Shown here: positions 8,912 to 17,275 of the stretch, one piece after another
Numbering within the stretch: the stretch's first letter is position 1
Layout of the letters: every line of letters begins with the position of its first letter
DNA from: an uncultured Prevotellaceae bacterium
Lineage (GTDB): Bacteria > Bacteroidota > Bacteroidia > Bacteroidales > Bacteroidaceae
Reading direction: 5' to 3'
Length of the DNA: 64,000 nt
Assembly: GCA_900315105.1 (NCBI GenBank)
Contig: OMXX01000026.1
Coordinates: 1 to 64,000, forward strand
Notes under the pieces: generated by a model
What the model was told of the DNA's origin: nothing
Seen by the model: only the letters and a program-made list of their open reading frames with translations
Database searches by the model: none
Translations under genes and position numbers: made by a program

Positions 8912-9654
8912 GATAGGAGTTGGGTGAGGAATACATCCGAGAAGAGGATGATGATACTGCTGTTTACTACTGCCGAGGTACTTGCCTTACCTACTTCTAC
9001 CGAACCGCCTTCAACGGTATATCCACAGAAACTTGATACGCTGGCGATGATGAAGGCGAAGACCGTACTCTTTATCAAACTCATCCATACGAACCATGAG
9101 TTGAAGGCATGCTGAAGACCGAGTGTGAGGTCATCAGGAGGAAGGATATGGCCTATATATGCCGTGGCGTATGCACCTATGATGCCCATTACGTCGGCAA
9201 AGATAACGAGGAACGGCATGAGTGTTATGAGTCCTAAGATCTTTGGCAGGATGAGGTAGCATGCAGAGTTTACGCCCATGATGTCAAGGGCATCAATCTG
9301 CTGTGTCACGCGCATGGTACCAAGCTCTGAGGCTATGTTACTACCCACTTTTCCGGCAAGGATAAGACACATGATTGAACTTGAGAACTCAAGGAGCATG
9401 ATCTCACGGGTGGTATAGCCTGATACCCAGCGAGGCATCCAAGGGCTCTGGATGTTGAGTTTCATCTGAATACAGATAACTGCACCGATGAAAAATGATA
9501 TGAGCAGTACGATACCGATAGAGTCAACGCCGAGGGCTGACATCTCCTTGCTATACTGCTTCAGAAACATACGCATACGCTCGGGGCGTGAGAATGCACG
9601 TCCCATAAGTATGAGGTATCTTCCGAGAATATTTAGGTACTTAAGTACTATCAT
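8908..9654 (-). CDS. mlaE: MlaE-like ABC transporter permease
   Basis: About 248 residues with five or six hydrophobic segments (IGIVLLISFFIGAVICIQM; ILGLITLMPFLVIFADVMGIIGAY; STVFAFIIASVSSFCGYTVEGG). The ELGTMRVTQQIDALDIMGVN segment is the conserved cytoplasmic EQ/coupling loop of the MlaE family. ATG at 9654 is preferred to a TTG one codon upstream. A -7 box lies about 38 bp upstream. Forms the inner-membrane core of the Mla complex with MlaF. Confidence 0.85.
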   Translation of the reverse strand: MIVLKYLNILGRYLILMGRAFSRPERMRMFLKQYSKEMSALGVDSIGIVLLISFFIGAVICIQMKLNIQSPWMPRWVSGYTTREIMLLEFSSSIMCLILAGKVGSNIASELGTMRVTQQIDALDIMGVNSACYLILPKILGLITLMPFLVIFADVMGIIGAYATAYIGHILPPDDLTLGLQHAFNSWFVWMSLIKSTVFAFIIASVSSFCGYTVEGGSVEVGKASTSAVVNSSIIILFSDVFLTQLLS

Positions 9655-9691
9655 CAAAGGTATTTACTATATTATTTTTGTAAAGCGAGTA

Positions 9692-9699
9692 CAAAATTA
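9692..9699 (-). promoter_or_regulatory. Bacteroidetes -7 box for mlaEF
   Basis: The minus strand reads TAATTTTG, 38 bp upstream of the permease ATG. Confidence 0.6.
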
Positions 9700-9774
9700 C
9701 TCAAAAAATATTGAAAAACTATATATTTCCTGTTAGTTTTTCTGTCAAAGGTGTGATTTTAGAGTTTATTTTCG

Positions 9775-9782
9775 TAATTTTG
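9775..9782 (+). promoter_or_regulatory. Bacteroidetes -7 box for lptB
   Basis: TAATTTTG followed by CACTTG fits TAnnTTTG. It implies a 5' UTR of about 240 nt for lptB, which carries the structured leader listed next. Confidence 0.65.
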
Positions 9783-9802
9783 CACTTGAAAATAAAAAAC
9801 GA

Positions 9803-9992
9803 GTGCGATTATGCACCTACGGAAAGGAAATCCGACTTGCATCGGTGGTTTCTTGGAAAGTAAATTCTCTGTAAATTATATCCAATAAATTAGGGAATTG
9901 CATTCGCAGTTTGGAAATACAGATTCTCAAAAAAGAATTTACTGATTTAATATACTCCTAATTTACTTTCTTAAAAAGAACATTTCCTTTCC
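9803..9992 (+). promoter_or_regulatory. Structured 5' leader of lptB (candidate cis-regulatory RNA)
   Basis: Two perfect 11-bp long-range stems are nested: GGAAAGGAAAT (9821-9831) with ATTTCCTTTCC (9982-9992), and GAAAGTAAATT (9856-9866) with AATTTACTTTC (9960-9970). Small hairpins GTGC-GATTAT-GCAC (9803-9816) and CCGA-CTTGCA-TCGG (9832-9845) sit nearby. Nothing in the 9783-10029 leader codes for a recognisable protein. I do not recognise a known riboswitch class; regulation is inferred from structure and position. Confidence 0.45.
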
Positions 9993-10029
9993 TGCCAAAT
10001 AGGGCGTAAGCCCATTAAAATTTCAGATA

Positions 10030-10794
10030 ATGTCAGAAGAATTGGAAAGAAAGACCCTTCGTACGGAGGGACTTGTTAAGATATACGGAAAGCGTACTGT
10101 CGTAAACGATGTCTCGTTTACCGTTACGCAAGGTGAGATTGTAGGTTTGCTCGGACCTAATGGTGCGGGCAAGACCACATCGTTCTATATGACCACAGGA
10201 CTCGTGGTGCCTAATGCCGGTCATGTGTATATCGATGATACCGAGATAACGAGTATGCCGGTTTATAAGCATGCCCGTAATGGTGTGGGCTATCTGCCAC
10301 AGGAGGCGAGCGTGTTTCGCAAGATGAGCGTGGAGGATAATATCCTTTCTGTGCTCCAGATGACGGGCAAGCCTCGTGAGTATCAGATGGAGAAACTGGA
10401 GAGTCTTATCAAGGAGTTCTCTCTGCAGAAGGTGCGTAAGAACCTTGGCGACCAGCTTTCTGGTGGTGAGCGTCGTAGAACCGAGATTGCGCGATGCCTT
10501 GCCATAGAGCCTAAGTTCATCATGCTTGATGAGCCTTTCGCCGGCGTTGACCCTATCGCCGTTGAGGAAATCCAGAATGTGGTATGGCATTTGAAGCATC
10601 GTAACATCGGTATCCTCATAACCGACCATAACGTGCATGAGACGCTCAACATTACCGATCGTGCCTACCTCCTGTTTGAAGGCCGCATTCTTTTCCACGG
10701 TACTCCTGACGAGCTTGCCAATAACCAGGTTGTTAAGGAGAAATATCTTGGTACCAACTTCAAGTTGCAAAAGAAGACGTTTAAGGAGATATAG
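10030..10794 (+). CDS. lptB: LPS export ABC transporter ATP-binding protein
   Basis: A 254-residue ATPase with Walker [15 protein letters not shown]-loop [17 protein letters not shown], signature LSGGERRR and Walker [18 protein letters not shown], the standard LptB pattern (FAGVDPIAV is diagnostic). It powers extraction of lipopolysaccharide by LptFG, which are not in this window. ATG start, monocistronic here, with a long structured leader. Confidence 0.92.
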   Translation: MSEELERKTLRTEGLVKIYGKRTVVNDVSFTVTQGEIVGLLGPNGAGKTTSFYMTTGLVVPNAGHVYIDDTEITSMPVYKHARNGVGYLPQEASVFRKMSVEDNILSVLQMTGKPREYQMEKLESLIKEFSLQKVRKNLGDQLSGGERRRTEIARCLAIEPKFIMLDEPFAGVDPIAVEEIQNVVWHLKHRNIGILITDHNVHETLNITDRAYLLFEGRILFHGTPDELANNQVVKEKYLGTNFKLQKKTFKEI

Positions 10795-10869
10795 CCGTTC
10801 CCTTTCTTCCTCCTATGATCCTCCCTTCTAAGTCCCTTGTAACTCCCATCATCCTATAGTTATAGAGAA

Positions 10870-10907
10870 CGGACTTACAACGGACCTGAAACGGACCTAG
10901 AACGGAG
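10870..10907. repeat. CGGAC microrepeats at exact 11-bp spacing
   Basis: CGGA words start at 10870, 10881, 10892 and 10903, each 11 bp apart, with variable linkers (CGGACTTACAA, CGGACCTGAAA, CGGACCTAGAA). One of several 11-bp-phased sets in the window. Confidence 0.8.
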
Positions 10908-10933
10908 GTAAGGTTAAGGTGGAATTATGGCTG

Positions 10934-11225
10934 ATGTAATACTCTTGCCAATAAAAAAACAAAAAGTTTTTAGGGCGAGTATTACACCTTTTGATTATAT
11001 GCGCAGAATATTCGTTGATTATCAGGGCGTTAGATGCGGTGTAATACCCTTGAAAGTATTACACCAATTTTCGTGATTTGGTGTAATACCGGTGTAATAC
11101 TTTGGGGAGTATTACACTAATGTAAACGAATTGATATACAATTGTTTAGTATGCTCAAACCTACAAAGGTGTAATACTCGGCTTTGAAAACTTTTTGAAA
11201 AATAGTATTACACCAACTATTACAC
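10934..11225. repeat. Ten-copy GTGTAATAC array in alternating orientations
   Basis: Forward-sense copies (ATGTAATAC or GTGTAATAC) begin at 10934, 11039, 11081, 11092 and 11169. Reverse copies (GTATTACAC, last one CTATTACAC) begin at 10979, 11056, 11109, 11205 and 11217. Neighbouring opposite copies form 9- to 10-bp stems, for example GGTGTAATAC with GTATTACACC. The array fills the space between the convergent lptB and cobS genes, which otherwise holds no gene. Function unknown. Confidence 0.85.
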
Positions 11226-11233
11226 CCTTGACG

Positions 11234-11995
11234 TTATGGTAGGGTGTGGAATGTCATGATAACATAGCAAACCACCTCTGCCAATATAAAGGTTGCTCCG
11301 CAGCAGTCGCCGGTGTAGCCTTTTATTTTTGCGTTCATCTTCAGGAATAGAAGGGCGCAGGTAATAAATGCTCCTGCAATTCCCATGAGGAGAGGGAGGA
11401 AGAAATCATTCGGACAGAACAAAACTATCGGGAGTATGCCGGCAGCAAAGCTTGCAAGTTTCTCGGGGAGCGGAACGGAGGTATAGATGAGTTTGTTTTT
11501 TGCCTCTTCCTCTTTTCGTGCGTATGGGAGGAAATAGATTATTGTGGAGGCGAGGAACTTGCAGATACTATCAACCATGATGAAGATGAATGGGTTGTCA
11601 TACTCTGTCTGCAAGGCTACGAGGGCATGGAACATCACCAGATAGTATATGATAAGACTAAGCACGCCGTATGTTCCGATGTGCGAGTCTTTCATTATCT
11701 CGAGTGTTCGTTCACGTGTCGTTCCTCCTCCAAAACCGTCGAAGAAATCTGCAAAACCGTCTTCGTGCAAGGCGCCTGTAACGAGGATGCGGGATATCAG
11801 GGTTGCGATAATGGCAAGCGACAGAGGCATTATCATCTGGGCAAGCCAGAATACGAGTGCCATGATTCCGCCTGTTAGCCAACCCGCTACTGGCCATAGA
11901 GGCACTACTTGTTCGTAGTACTTCTTTGGAACATCGGCTATCCTCCAGAAGGGTATGCGCGTGAAGAATATGAGAGATGCAAGGAGTCGATACAT
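11234..11995 (-). CDS. cobS: Adenosylcobinamide-GDP ribazoletransferase (cobalamin synthase)
   Basis: A 253-residue inner-membrane enzyme joining GDP-cobinamide to alpha-ribazole phosphate, the last main step of the nucleotide loop. It begins MYRLLASLIFFTRIPFWR. It has the acidic motif HEDGFADFFDGFGGG that binds Mg2+ and several membrane helices. Length is normal. It starts 2 bp after the cobT stop and is the last gene of the cobQ-cobD-cbiB-cobU-cobT-cobS unit. No terminator other than the repeat array is obvious downstream. Confidence 0.92.
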   Translation of the reverse strand: MYRLLASLIFFTRIPFWRIADVPKKYYEQVVPLWPVAGWLTGGIMALVFWLAQMIMPLSLAIIATLISRILVTGALHEDGFADFFDGFGGGTTRERTLEIMKDSHIGTYGVLSLIIYYLVMFHALVALQTEYDNPFIFIMVDSICKFLASTIIYFLPYARKEEEAKNKLIYTSVPLPEKLASFAAGILPIVLFCPNDFFLPLLMGIAGAFITCALLFLKMNAKIKGYTGDCCGATFILAEVVCYVIMTFHTLP

Positions 11996-11997
11996 AT

Positions 11998-13059
11998 CTA
12001 AAAAAACTTCGTTATCTCCGCATGTGCGAAGTTATCCATTTCGTTAATCATATTCACGGCACTCTGTACGATAGGGTAGGCGCAGAGAGCGCCCGTACCT
12101 TCGCCAAGTCGCATATCGAGATGCAGAAGTGGCTTGGCGTTCATGGCATCAAGCATGAGCTTATGCCCTCCCTCGTCGCCACAATGGCCGAAAATGGCAT
12201 AATCCATCACGATCTTGTTGAGCTTTGAGGCTGCCAGCATACAGGCACTCATGATGAAGCCATCCACAAGGATTATCATGCCGAGTTCGGCAGCACGGAG
12301 CATTCCACCAATGGCACATGCCATCTCGAAACCAGAGAAATAACGTATGGTATAGGCTGGGGTACTGTTCTTCGGAAATGCGGCATAATAGTTGTCTATG
12401 CTTGCCTTTAGCACCTCGTATTTATGTTTGACGCCCTCAAGATTCAATCCCGACCCTGCACCAACGCATTCTGTAAGCGGTATACCGAGGAATAGATGCA
12501 TCAGAATGCTTGACGGACTGGTGTTTCCTATTCCCATCTCCCCAAAGCAGATTATGTTGCAGCCCTCATCGTGGCATTTGTCAACCATCTCAGCTCCTAT
12601 GGCGAGACATCTGGCAAATTCGTCTTCGCTCATAGCTGCCTCATGGAGGAAGTTGCGAGTACCATATCCCACTTTCCGCTGAATGATGTGCGGGTATTTC
12701 TCCGTAGGAAAGTCGTAATCCACACCGGCGTCAACCACAAGAAGTTTGAAACCATGCTGACGACAGAACATATTCACGCCTCCTCCGCCTTTTCCGTAGT
12801 TTATCATCTGTTGCCAGGTAACCTCACGAGGCGAAAATGATACGCCCTCACGCTCTATACCGTGGTCGCCTCCGAAGAGAATGTGACAAGGATGCGTGAG
12901 CTTTGGGGATAGTGTATGCTGAATTAATCCTATCTGAAGTGCGAGAGACTCCAGACGGCCGAGAGATCCCTTCGGCTTGTTGAGGTTGTCGATTTTTGAT
13001 CGAAGGCTATCGGCAAGGGATGTGTCCGAGTATATTGTAGGTATATTATATTCTTTCAT
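11998..13059 (-). CDS. cobT: Nicotinate-nucleotide:dimethylbenzimidazole phosphoribosyltransferase
   Basis: A 353-residue cytoplasmic enzyme that activates the lower-ligand base to its alpha-ribotide for CobS. It has NKPKGSLGRLE near the start, FGGDHGI, NYGKGGGGVNMF, GEMGIGNTSPSS and the catalytic glutamate in RLGEGTGAL near residue 317. Length matches the family. The start overlaps the cobU stop by ATGA. Confidence 0.94.
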   Translation of the reverse strand: MKEYNIPTIYSDTSLADSLRSKIDNLNKPKGSLGRLESLALQIGLIQHTLSPKLTHPCHILFGGDHGIEREGVSFSPREVTWQQMINYGKGGGGVNMFCRQHGFKLLVVDAGVDYDFPTEKYPHIIQRKVGYGTRNFLHEAAMSEDEFARCLAIGAEMVDKCHDEGCNIICFGEMGIGNTSPSSILMHLFLGIPLTECVGAGSGLNLEGVKHKYEVLKASIDNYYAAFPKNSTPAYTIRYFSGFEMACAIGGMLRAAELGMIILVDGFIMSACMLAASKLNKIVMDYAIFGHCGDEGGHKLMLDAMNAKPLLHLDMRLGEGTGALCAYPIVQSAVNMINEMDNFAHAEITKFF

Positions 13060-13598
13060 TTGTTTGGGGCTTTAAGAATAAAAGGCAGACCTGAAACCAT
13101 CATTATCACTTCGTCAGCTTTCTGGGCAATATACTGGTTAAACCAGCCCATAAGGTCGGTGAAGCGTCTTTGTATGGCATTCGCGCTAACACCACCCAGT
13201 CCTATCTCGTTGGTAACGAAAATGAAAGTGGCGTCTTGCGAGGTGAAACGGTCAAACTCGTCCTTGAGTTCGGCAAGCGTCTTATCCACATCGGGAAGTT
13301 CTTCGCCTTTGGCATCACGGAAGAAGAAATTTGTTGCCCATAGTGTGCAGCAATCTATGAGTACCACATTTCCGTTCACATCATGATGGCTCGGATATAG
13401 TTCTTCCTCTATATTCGTCCAGTTAGGTCCACGTCGAGCCTGATGCCTTGCCACCCGTTCCCGAAACTCATCATCCCAGATATGAGCTGTGGCGAGATAT
13501 ACGGGCGTAGGACTTAGCGATAATGCCAGTTCCTCAGCCTTTGTGCTCTTTCCAGAGCGTTGACCGCCAGTTATTAGGTATATTGTCCTACTTGTCAT
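13056..13598 (-). CDS. cobU: Adenosylcobinamide kinase / adenosylcobinamide-phosphate guanylyltransferase
   Basis: A 180-residue bifunctional enzyme that phosphorylates cobinamide and then transfers GMP. It has the P-loop ITGGQRSGKSTKAEELAL, the guanylylated-histidine region RVARHQARRGPNWTNIEEE, and IFVTNEIGLGGVSAN. It sits between cbiB and cobT with an ATGA overlap to cobT. The 11-bp spacer to cbiB is part of a TTTAGTGTTTAGAG tandem repeat. Confidence 0.94.
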   Translation of the reverse strand: MTSRTIYLITGGQRSGKSTKAEELALSLSPTPVYLATAHIWDDEFRERVARHQARRGPNWTNIEEELYPSHHDVNGNVVLIDCCTLWATNFFFRDAKGEELPDVDKTLAELKDEFDRFTSQDATFIFVTNEIGLGGVSANAIQRRFTDLMGWFNQYIAQKADEVIMMVSGLPFILKAPNK

Positions 13599-13599
13599 T

Positions 13600-13631
13600 A
13601 GTTTAGTGTTTAGAGTTTAGTGTTTAGAGTT
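13600..13631. repeat. TTTAGTGTTTAGAG tandem repeat at the cbiB 3' end
   Basis: Copies of GTTTAGTGTTTAGAG run from just outside cobU into the end of cbiB, where the antisense reading encodes the last residues TLNTKL. The same word family recurs at 1670-1700 and, in frame, inside cbiA near 28590-28617. Confidence 0.75.
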
Positions 13632-14557
13632 AATATCGCGCAAATTCCAACAGTTATGATTTCTGCTAAGAGGCATACGATGATGCTTTTACGCATATCG
13701 CGAGTTGTGAGTTCGCGATCATTAGTGCCTATATATGGCTTATAGAAATACTCGCCAAAGTAGTTGTGCGGACCTCCGAAACGGCAGTTGAGTATGCCTG
13801 CAAGGGCAGCTTCCGGCCAACCGCTATTGGGGGAGGCGTGTTGTGGTCCGAAATGGAAGACGAAACGGAGCAATCGCCATTTGTTCCATACAGGGGCTAC
13901 GATAATCATCAGCAAGGCTGTTATTCTTGCCGGGATATAGTTGGCTATATCGTCGATATGGGCTGCCCAGCATCCGAAATCCTTGTATCGCTCATTCTGA
14001 TAGCCCACCATAGAGTCGAAGGTATTGATGAGCTTGTAGGTCAGCATTCCAGGTACCCCCAATATCGCGTACCAGAAAAGAGGGGCGATAACGCCGTCGC
14101 TAAGGTTTTCCGCAAGAGTCTCAAGAGCGGCTGTGCGTATCTCCTGTGGGGATAGCTCACTTGTGTCACGCCCAACGATTCTCGCTACCTGTTTGCGACC
14201 TTCCTCAGTACTTCGGTCAACAGCCTCGAAAACCATTCTAACCTCTTTGCGAAGAGTGTGTCCGGCAAGGCAATAGAAGATGAGTATTGTGTTTATTGCT
14301 ATTGCGATATAAAGAGGCATTGGCAAAAGGTTAAGCAAGGCCCAAGAGATGCCGAAAAGCAAAGCTATGCTGAGGCATACAAAGACGGCTCCTTTCAGCT
14401 TTCTATGCCTGTCCTTATTCAGCCTCTTCTCACCCATCGCTATCCATTTTCCGAACCATACGATAGGATGTGGTAACCTTGACGGGTCGCCAAAGATAAG
14501 GTCGAGAAACCAACCTATGGCTAATGCCATTCCACTATATCCTATCAATGTTTCCAT
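13610..14557 (-). CDS. cbiB: Adenosylcobinamide-phosphate synthase (aminopropanol attachment)
   Basis: A 315-residue integral membrane protein that joins cobyric acid to aminopropanol phosphate. Family signatures are GWFLDLIFGDPSRLPHPIVW near the N-terminus, ENLSDGVIAPLFWYAILG, NTFDSMVGYQNERYKDFG and DIANYIPARITALLM. It overlaps the upstream aminotransferase gene by 23 bp, so translational coupling is likely. The C-terminal tail is encoded by a tandem repeat. Confidence 0.93.
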   Translation of the reverse strand: METLIGYSGMALAIGWFLDLIFGDPSRLPHPIVWFGKWIAMGEKRLNKDRHRKLKGAVFVCLSIALLFGISWALLNLLPMPLYIAIAINTILIFYCLAGHTLRKEVRMVFEAVDRSTEEGRKQVARIVGRDTSELSPQEIRTAALETLAENLSDGVIAPLFWYAILGVPGMLTYKLINTFDSMVGYQNERYKDFGCWAAHIDDIANYIPARITALLMIIVAPVWNKWRLLRFVFHFGPQHASPNSGWPEAALAGILNCRFGGPHNYFGEYFYKPYIGTNDRELTTRDMRKSIIVCLLAEIITVGICAILTLNTKL

Positions 14558-15593
14558 TCTTTAGTATGTTGAGTAGGAGGGTGTTTTCCTCAAAAGTCTG
14601 TACCGCAATTCTAAAGTGATGTTCATCTAGACCTTTGAAGTTGCTTGCATCGCGGATAAGTATGCCGTGATTGTTGGCAAGGAAATCCTTGAGTTGGGCG
14701 GCTGTGGTATTCTCAATTCGGCAGAGAAGTATGTGGGTGTCGCTCGGATAGACGGTTATTCCGTCAATAGCAGACAGCTCTCTTGCCACTCGTTCTCGCT
14801 CTGCCATAAGAGCGTTGAGGTCGAGAGTATAGTCATTTCTATGAGCGAGGAGATAATGGGCAGCCTCTATTGCGAGTTGGTTTACCGCCCAGGGCATCCT
14901 GCATTCTCGGATTTTTGAAAGGAGAGAGGCAGGACCTGTAATATAGCCGATACGAAGTCCTGGAATGGCAAACTCCTTTGTCATAGAGTGAAGGGTAATG
15001 ACATTAGGAAATTGATTCTTACATCCTATTAACGGCTTTTGCGTGAATGGCGCATAGCTCTTATCAATAATGAATATGATATCGGGGTGAGAGGCTATAG
15101 CTGATTCAAGTATCTCCTTCGGAATGACCTGTCCTGTCGGGTTGTTGGGGTTGCAGAGCCAGAGTAGTAGCCCCCCCCGTCCCCCCGAGGGGGGTGAATT
15201 TAAGATGCAAGAGATACTATCTAAGTGCTCCCCCCTCGGGGGGATGGGGGGGGCTACTATCTCGTGCTTATATTGTTTACACGCATCCTCATATTCTGTA
15301 AATGTTGGTTGAAGAATAAGTGAAGACGCTTGTGTAAATGCCTGAGCTATAAGGTATATAGCTTCGGTAGCCCCATTTGTCACTATCACGTTTTCCGGCG
15401 AGAGATTATGAAGAGTGGCAATCTCTTTCTCAAGGTCTGAAGGGGTAGGCTGCGGATAGTTACGAATACAATCCATCCTACTGGCAAGATGGGCATAAAG
15501 TCCGTCGTGACAGAAATGGTTATAGACATTAGAACTGAAGTTTATCCTAATGTCCTTGTACTTGTATGTATCATCACCATGACCGTTGAGCAC
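14535..15593 (-). CDS. cobD: CobD-type L-threonine-O-3-phosphate decarboxylase (PLP enzyme) with an in-frame repeat insertion
   Basis: A 352-residue fold-type I PLP enzyme. N-terminal MLNGHGDDTYKYKDIRINFS.N, PLP-site NPNNPTGQ and the Schiff-base lysine in SMTKEFAIPGLRIGY fit CobD, which makes aminopropanol phosphate for CbiB. The operon position supports CobD over histidinol-phosphate aminotransferase. Between the EYEDACKQYKHEIV strand and LLWLCNPNNPTGQ it carries about 31 extra residues (PPIPPRGEH..ILNSPPSGGRGG) encoded by a GC-rich inverted repeat pair (15166-15258). The insert is in frame and lies in a loop, so the enzyme may still work. Confidence 0.85.
   Translation of the reverse strand: MLNGHGDDTYKYKDIRINFSSNVYNHFCHDGLYAHLASRMDCIRNYPQPTPSDLEKEIATLHNLSPENVIVTNGATEAIYLIAQAFTQASSLILQPTFTEYEDACKQYKHEIVAPPIPPRGEHLDSISCILNSPPSGGRGGLLLWLCNPNNPTGQVIPKEILESAIASHPDIIFIIDKSYAPFTQKPLIGCKNQFPNVITLHSMTKEFAIPGLRIGYITGPASLLSKIRECRMPWAVNQLAIEAAHYLLAHRNDYTLDLNALMAERERVARELSAIDGITVYPSDTHILLCRIENTTAAQLKDFLANNHGILIRDASNFKGLDEHHFRIAVQTFEENTLLLNILKNGNIDRI
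15166..15258. repeat. Inverted GC-rich arm pair inserted in frame in cobD
   Basis: Left arm AGTAGCCCCCCCCGTCCCCC.. (to 15196) and right arm 15229-15258 are reverse complements with cores CCCCCCGAGGGGGG. The element is 93 bp, exactly 31 codons. The right arm is preceded by ATACTATCTAAGTG, a variant of the inner word shared with the pairs at 32220 and 5391. Confidence 0.9.
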
Positions 15594-15636
15594 CTTTTTA
15601 AGTTAATAGTGAAAAGTGAATAGTGAATAATTTAAG

Positions 15637-17139
15637 TTACCTATTTTCGCTATATGGGGCTATAATTTCATATAGCCTCTTTATATCCACATATTTCCTC
15701 ACATGATCTGCAAGGAGGTCGTATTGCCGATCCTTGAACTCCTCGTATGTTTCATTCTTAATTTGCTGTTCCGTATTGTCAGTTTTGCCTTTGAGAATGA
15801 ACTCAATAACCGAAGGATTGTCAAGAAATCCGTGGATGTATGTGCCGATGCAGTTAAGACCCTCTAAATCTCCCATAAAGGGAGACTTCTTTTCGCATTC
15901 CGGCTCCCTCCCTATGGGGGAGGGCGGAGGGAGAGGCTCCTCGGTCCTCCCCTGATGTATCTCATACCCCTTGCACATCTTACCCTCAAACTCGAACTCC
16001 ACCTGCTTGGTGGTCTTCTCCGCAGTCATTACGGTTGAGATATTCAGAAGTCCCAAACCCGGAAGTTGCGGAATACTGCCCTCAATACCGTCAGGATCAG
16101 AAATGGTCTGCCCAAGCATCTGATAACCGCCACAGATTCCGATGACGAGAGTACCGTTCTTGTGAGCGCGAATGATAGCCTGTGCCACTCCGTTCCTTCT
16201 CAGTTCGTAGAGGTCGTCAAGGGTAGCCTTAGTGCCAGGGATGATAATGATGTCGGCCTTCTCAAAATCCTTTATGTTATTGGTATAGAAGAGATTGACA
16301 CGCTCGTCTCGCTCAAGTACGTTGAAATCCGTAAAGTTACTGATATGCCTCAATAGCACCACGGCTATGTTCACCTTGCCTTGCAGAAGAGAGCGATGTT
16401 TCTGCTCAAGTTCCACGCTGTCCTCCTCCTCTATCACAATATCCTTGAACATCGGGACAACTCCAAGCACAGGAACTCCGCAGAGTTCCTCAAGCATCTT
16501 CCTGCCCGACTCAAACAGCCTGAGATCACCACGGAACTTATTGACTATGATGCCCTTGATGCGTGCCTTGTCCTCTGGCGTCTGTAGCATTATACTGCCG
16601 TATGTACTTGCAAAAACGCCACCTCTGTCTATGTCTGCCACAAGAATCACATCAGCATTTGCATGACGAGCCATAGGCATGTTCACAAGGTCGGAATCTC
16701 TCAGATTTATCTCCGAAACGCTACCCGCCCCCTCCATTACTATAGGATTGTATCTTGCCGCGAGACGGTCGAAAGCCTCACAAACGGCTTGTCGCAATTC
16801 CTCACGCCCTTCCTTGCGGAAATAGTCGTATGCCGAGCGGTTTCCGATCGGCTTTCCGTTGAGCACCACCTGAGTGGTATGCTCGGAGTTAGGCTTTAGC
16901 AGAAGCGGATTCATATCCGTATGGCAAGGCACACGAGCCGCCTCTGCCTGAACGGCTTGCGCACGACCAATCTCAAGACCCTCAGGAGTGGCATACGAGT
17001 TGAGTGCCATGTTCTGGGCCTTGAAAGGGGCAGGCGAATATCCGTCTTGCAAGAATATACGGCATAAAGCCGTGGCTATCACGCTCTTACCTACATCGCT
17101 ACCTGTTCCCACCAGCATTATGGGATGAAGTCTGTTCAA
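15637..17139 (-). CDS. cobQ: Cobyric acid synthase
   Basis: About 500 residues. It amidates four carboxylates of adenosylcobyrinate diamide. N-terminal MLVGTGSDVGKSVIATALCR is the dethiobiotin-synthetase-like P-loop; PFKAQNMALNS and MNPLLLKP follow. The glutamine amidotransferase half has the nucleophile in GICGGYQMLG and the histidine in GTYIHGF. Start choice: an upstream TTG (17199) lies inside the promoter's -7 box, so TTG at 17139 (NRLHPIMLVGTG) or ATG at 17118 is more likely. Between GRT and CIGTYIHG about 28 extra residues (EEPLPPPSPIGREPECEK..) come from two GC-rich palindromic units. Confidence 0.92.
   Translation of the reverse strand: MNRLHPIMLVGTGSDVGKSVIATALCRIFLQDGYSPAPFKAQNMALNSYATPEGLEIGRAQAVQAEAARVPCHTDMNPLLLKPNSEHTTQVVLNGKPIGNRSAYDYFRKEGREELRQAVCEAFDRLAARYNPIVMEGAGSVSEINLRDSDLVNMPMARHANADVILVADIDRGGVFASTYGSIMLQTPEDKARIKGIIVNKFRGDLRLFESGRKMLEELCGVPVLGVVPMFKDIVIEEEDSVELEQKHRSLLQGKVNIAVVLLRHISNFTDFNVLERDERVNLFYTNNIKDFEKADIIIIPGTKATLDDLYELRRNGVAQAIIRAHKNGTLVIGICGGYQMLGQTISDPDGIEGSIPQLPGLGLLNISTVMTAEKTTKQVEFEFEGKMCKGYEIHQGRTEEPLPPPSPIGREPECEKKSPFMGDLEGLNCIGTYIHGFLDNPSVIEFILKGKTDNTEQQIKNETYEEFKDRQYDLLADHVRKYVDIKRLYEIIAPYSENR
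15861..15940. repeat. Two adjacent GC-rich palindromic units in frame in cobQ
   Basis: Unit 1 (15861-15889) has the core TCTCCCATAAAGGGAGA. Unit 2 (15896-15940) reads CGGCTCCCTCCCTATGGGGG followed by AGGGCGGAGGGAGAGG, the same arm type as at 19775, 27245 and 28059. They encode a proline/arginine-rich loop near the CobQ C-terminus. Confidence 0.85.
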
Positions 17140-17196
17140 TTTCGGACTTTTATTTTCAAGAGTTTTAAGCCTTATTGTTTTTTGATGAATTTGTGG

Positions 17197-17204
17197 CAAA
17201 GTTA
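17197..17204 (-). promoter_or_regulatory. Bacteroidetes -7 box for the cobQ-cobS operon
   Basis: The minus strand reads TAACTTTG, with a CTTTG about 20 bp further upstream as a possible -33 element. It overlaps the most upstream in-frame TTG of cobQ, which argues against that start. No B12 riboswitch is visible between this box and cobQ. Confidence 0.6.
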
Positions 17205-17275
17205 CAAACTTTTCCTTATTTTACAAAGAAAAATCATACTTTTTTCTTCTGCTTTTATGTTGTTCCATTCCGAAT

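Noticed and set aside
14535..15593. Histidinol-phosphate aminotransferase call for the cobD gene
   Set aside because: The fold is shared, but its overlap with cbiB and its place in the cobalamin operon favour threonine-phosphate decarboxylase.
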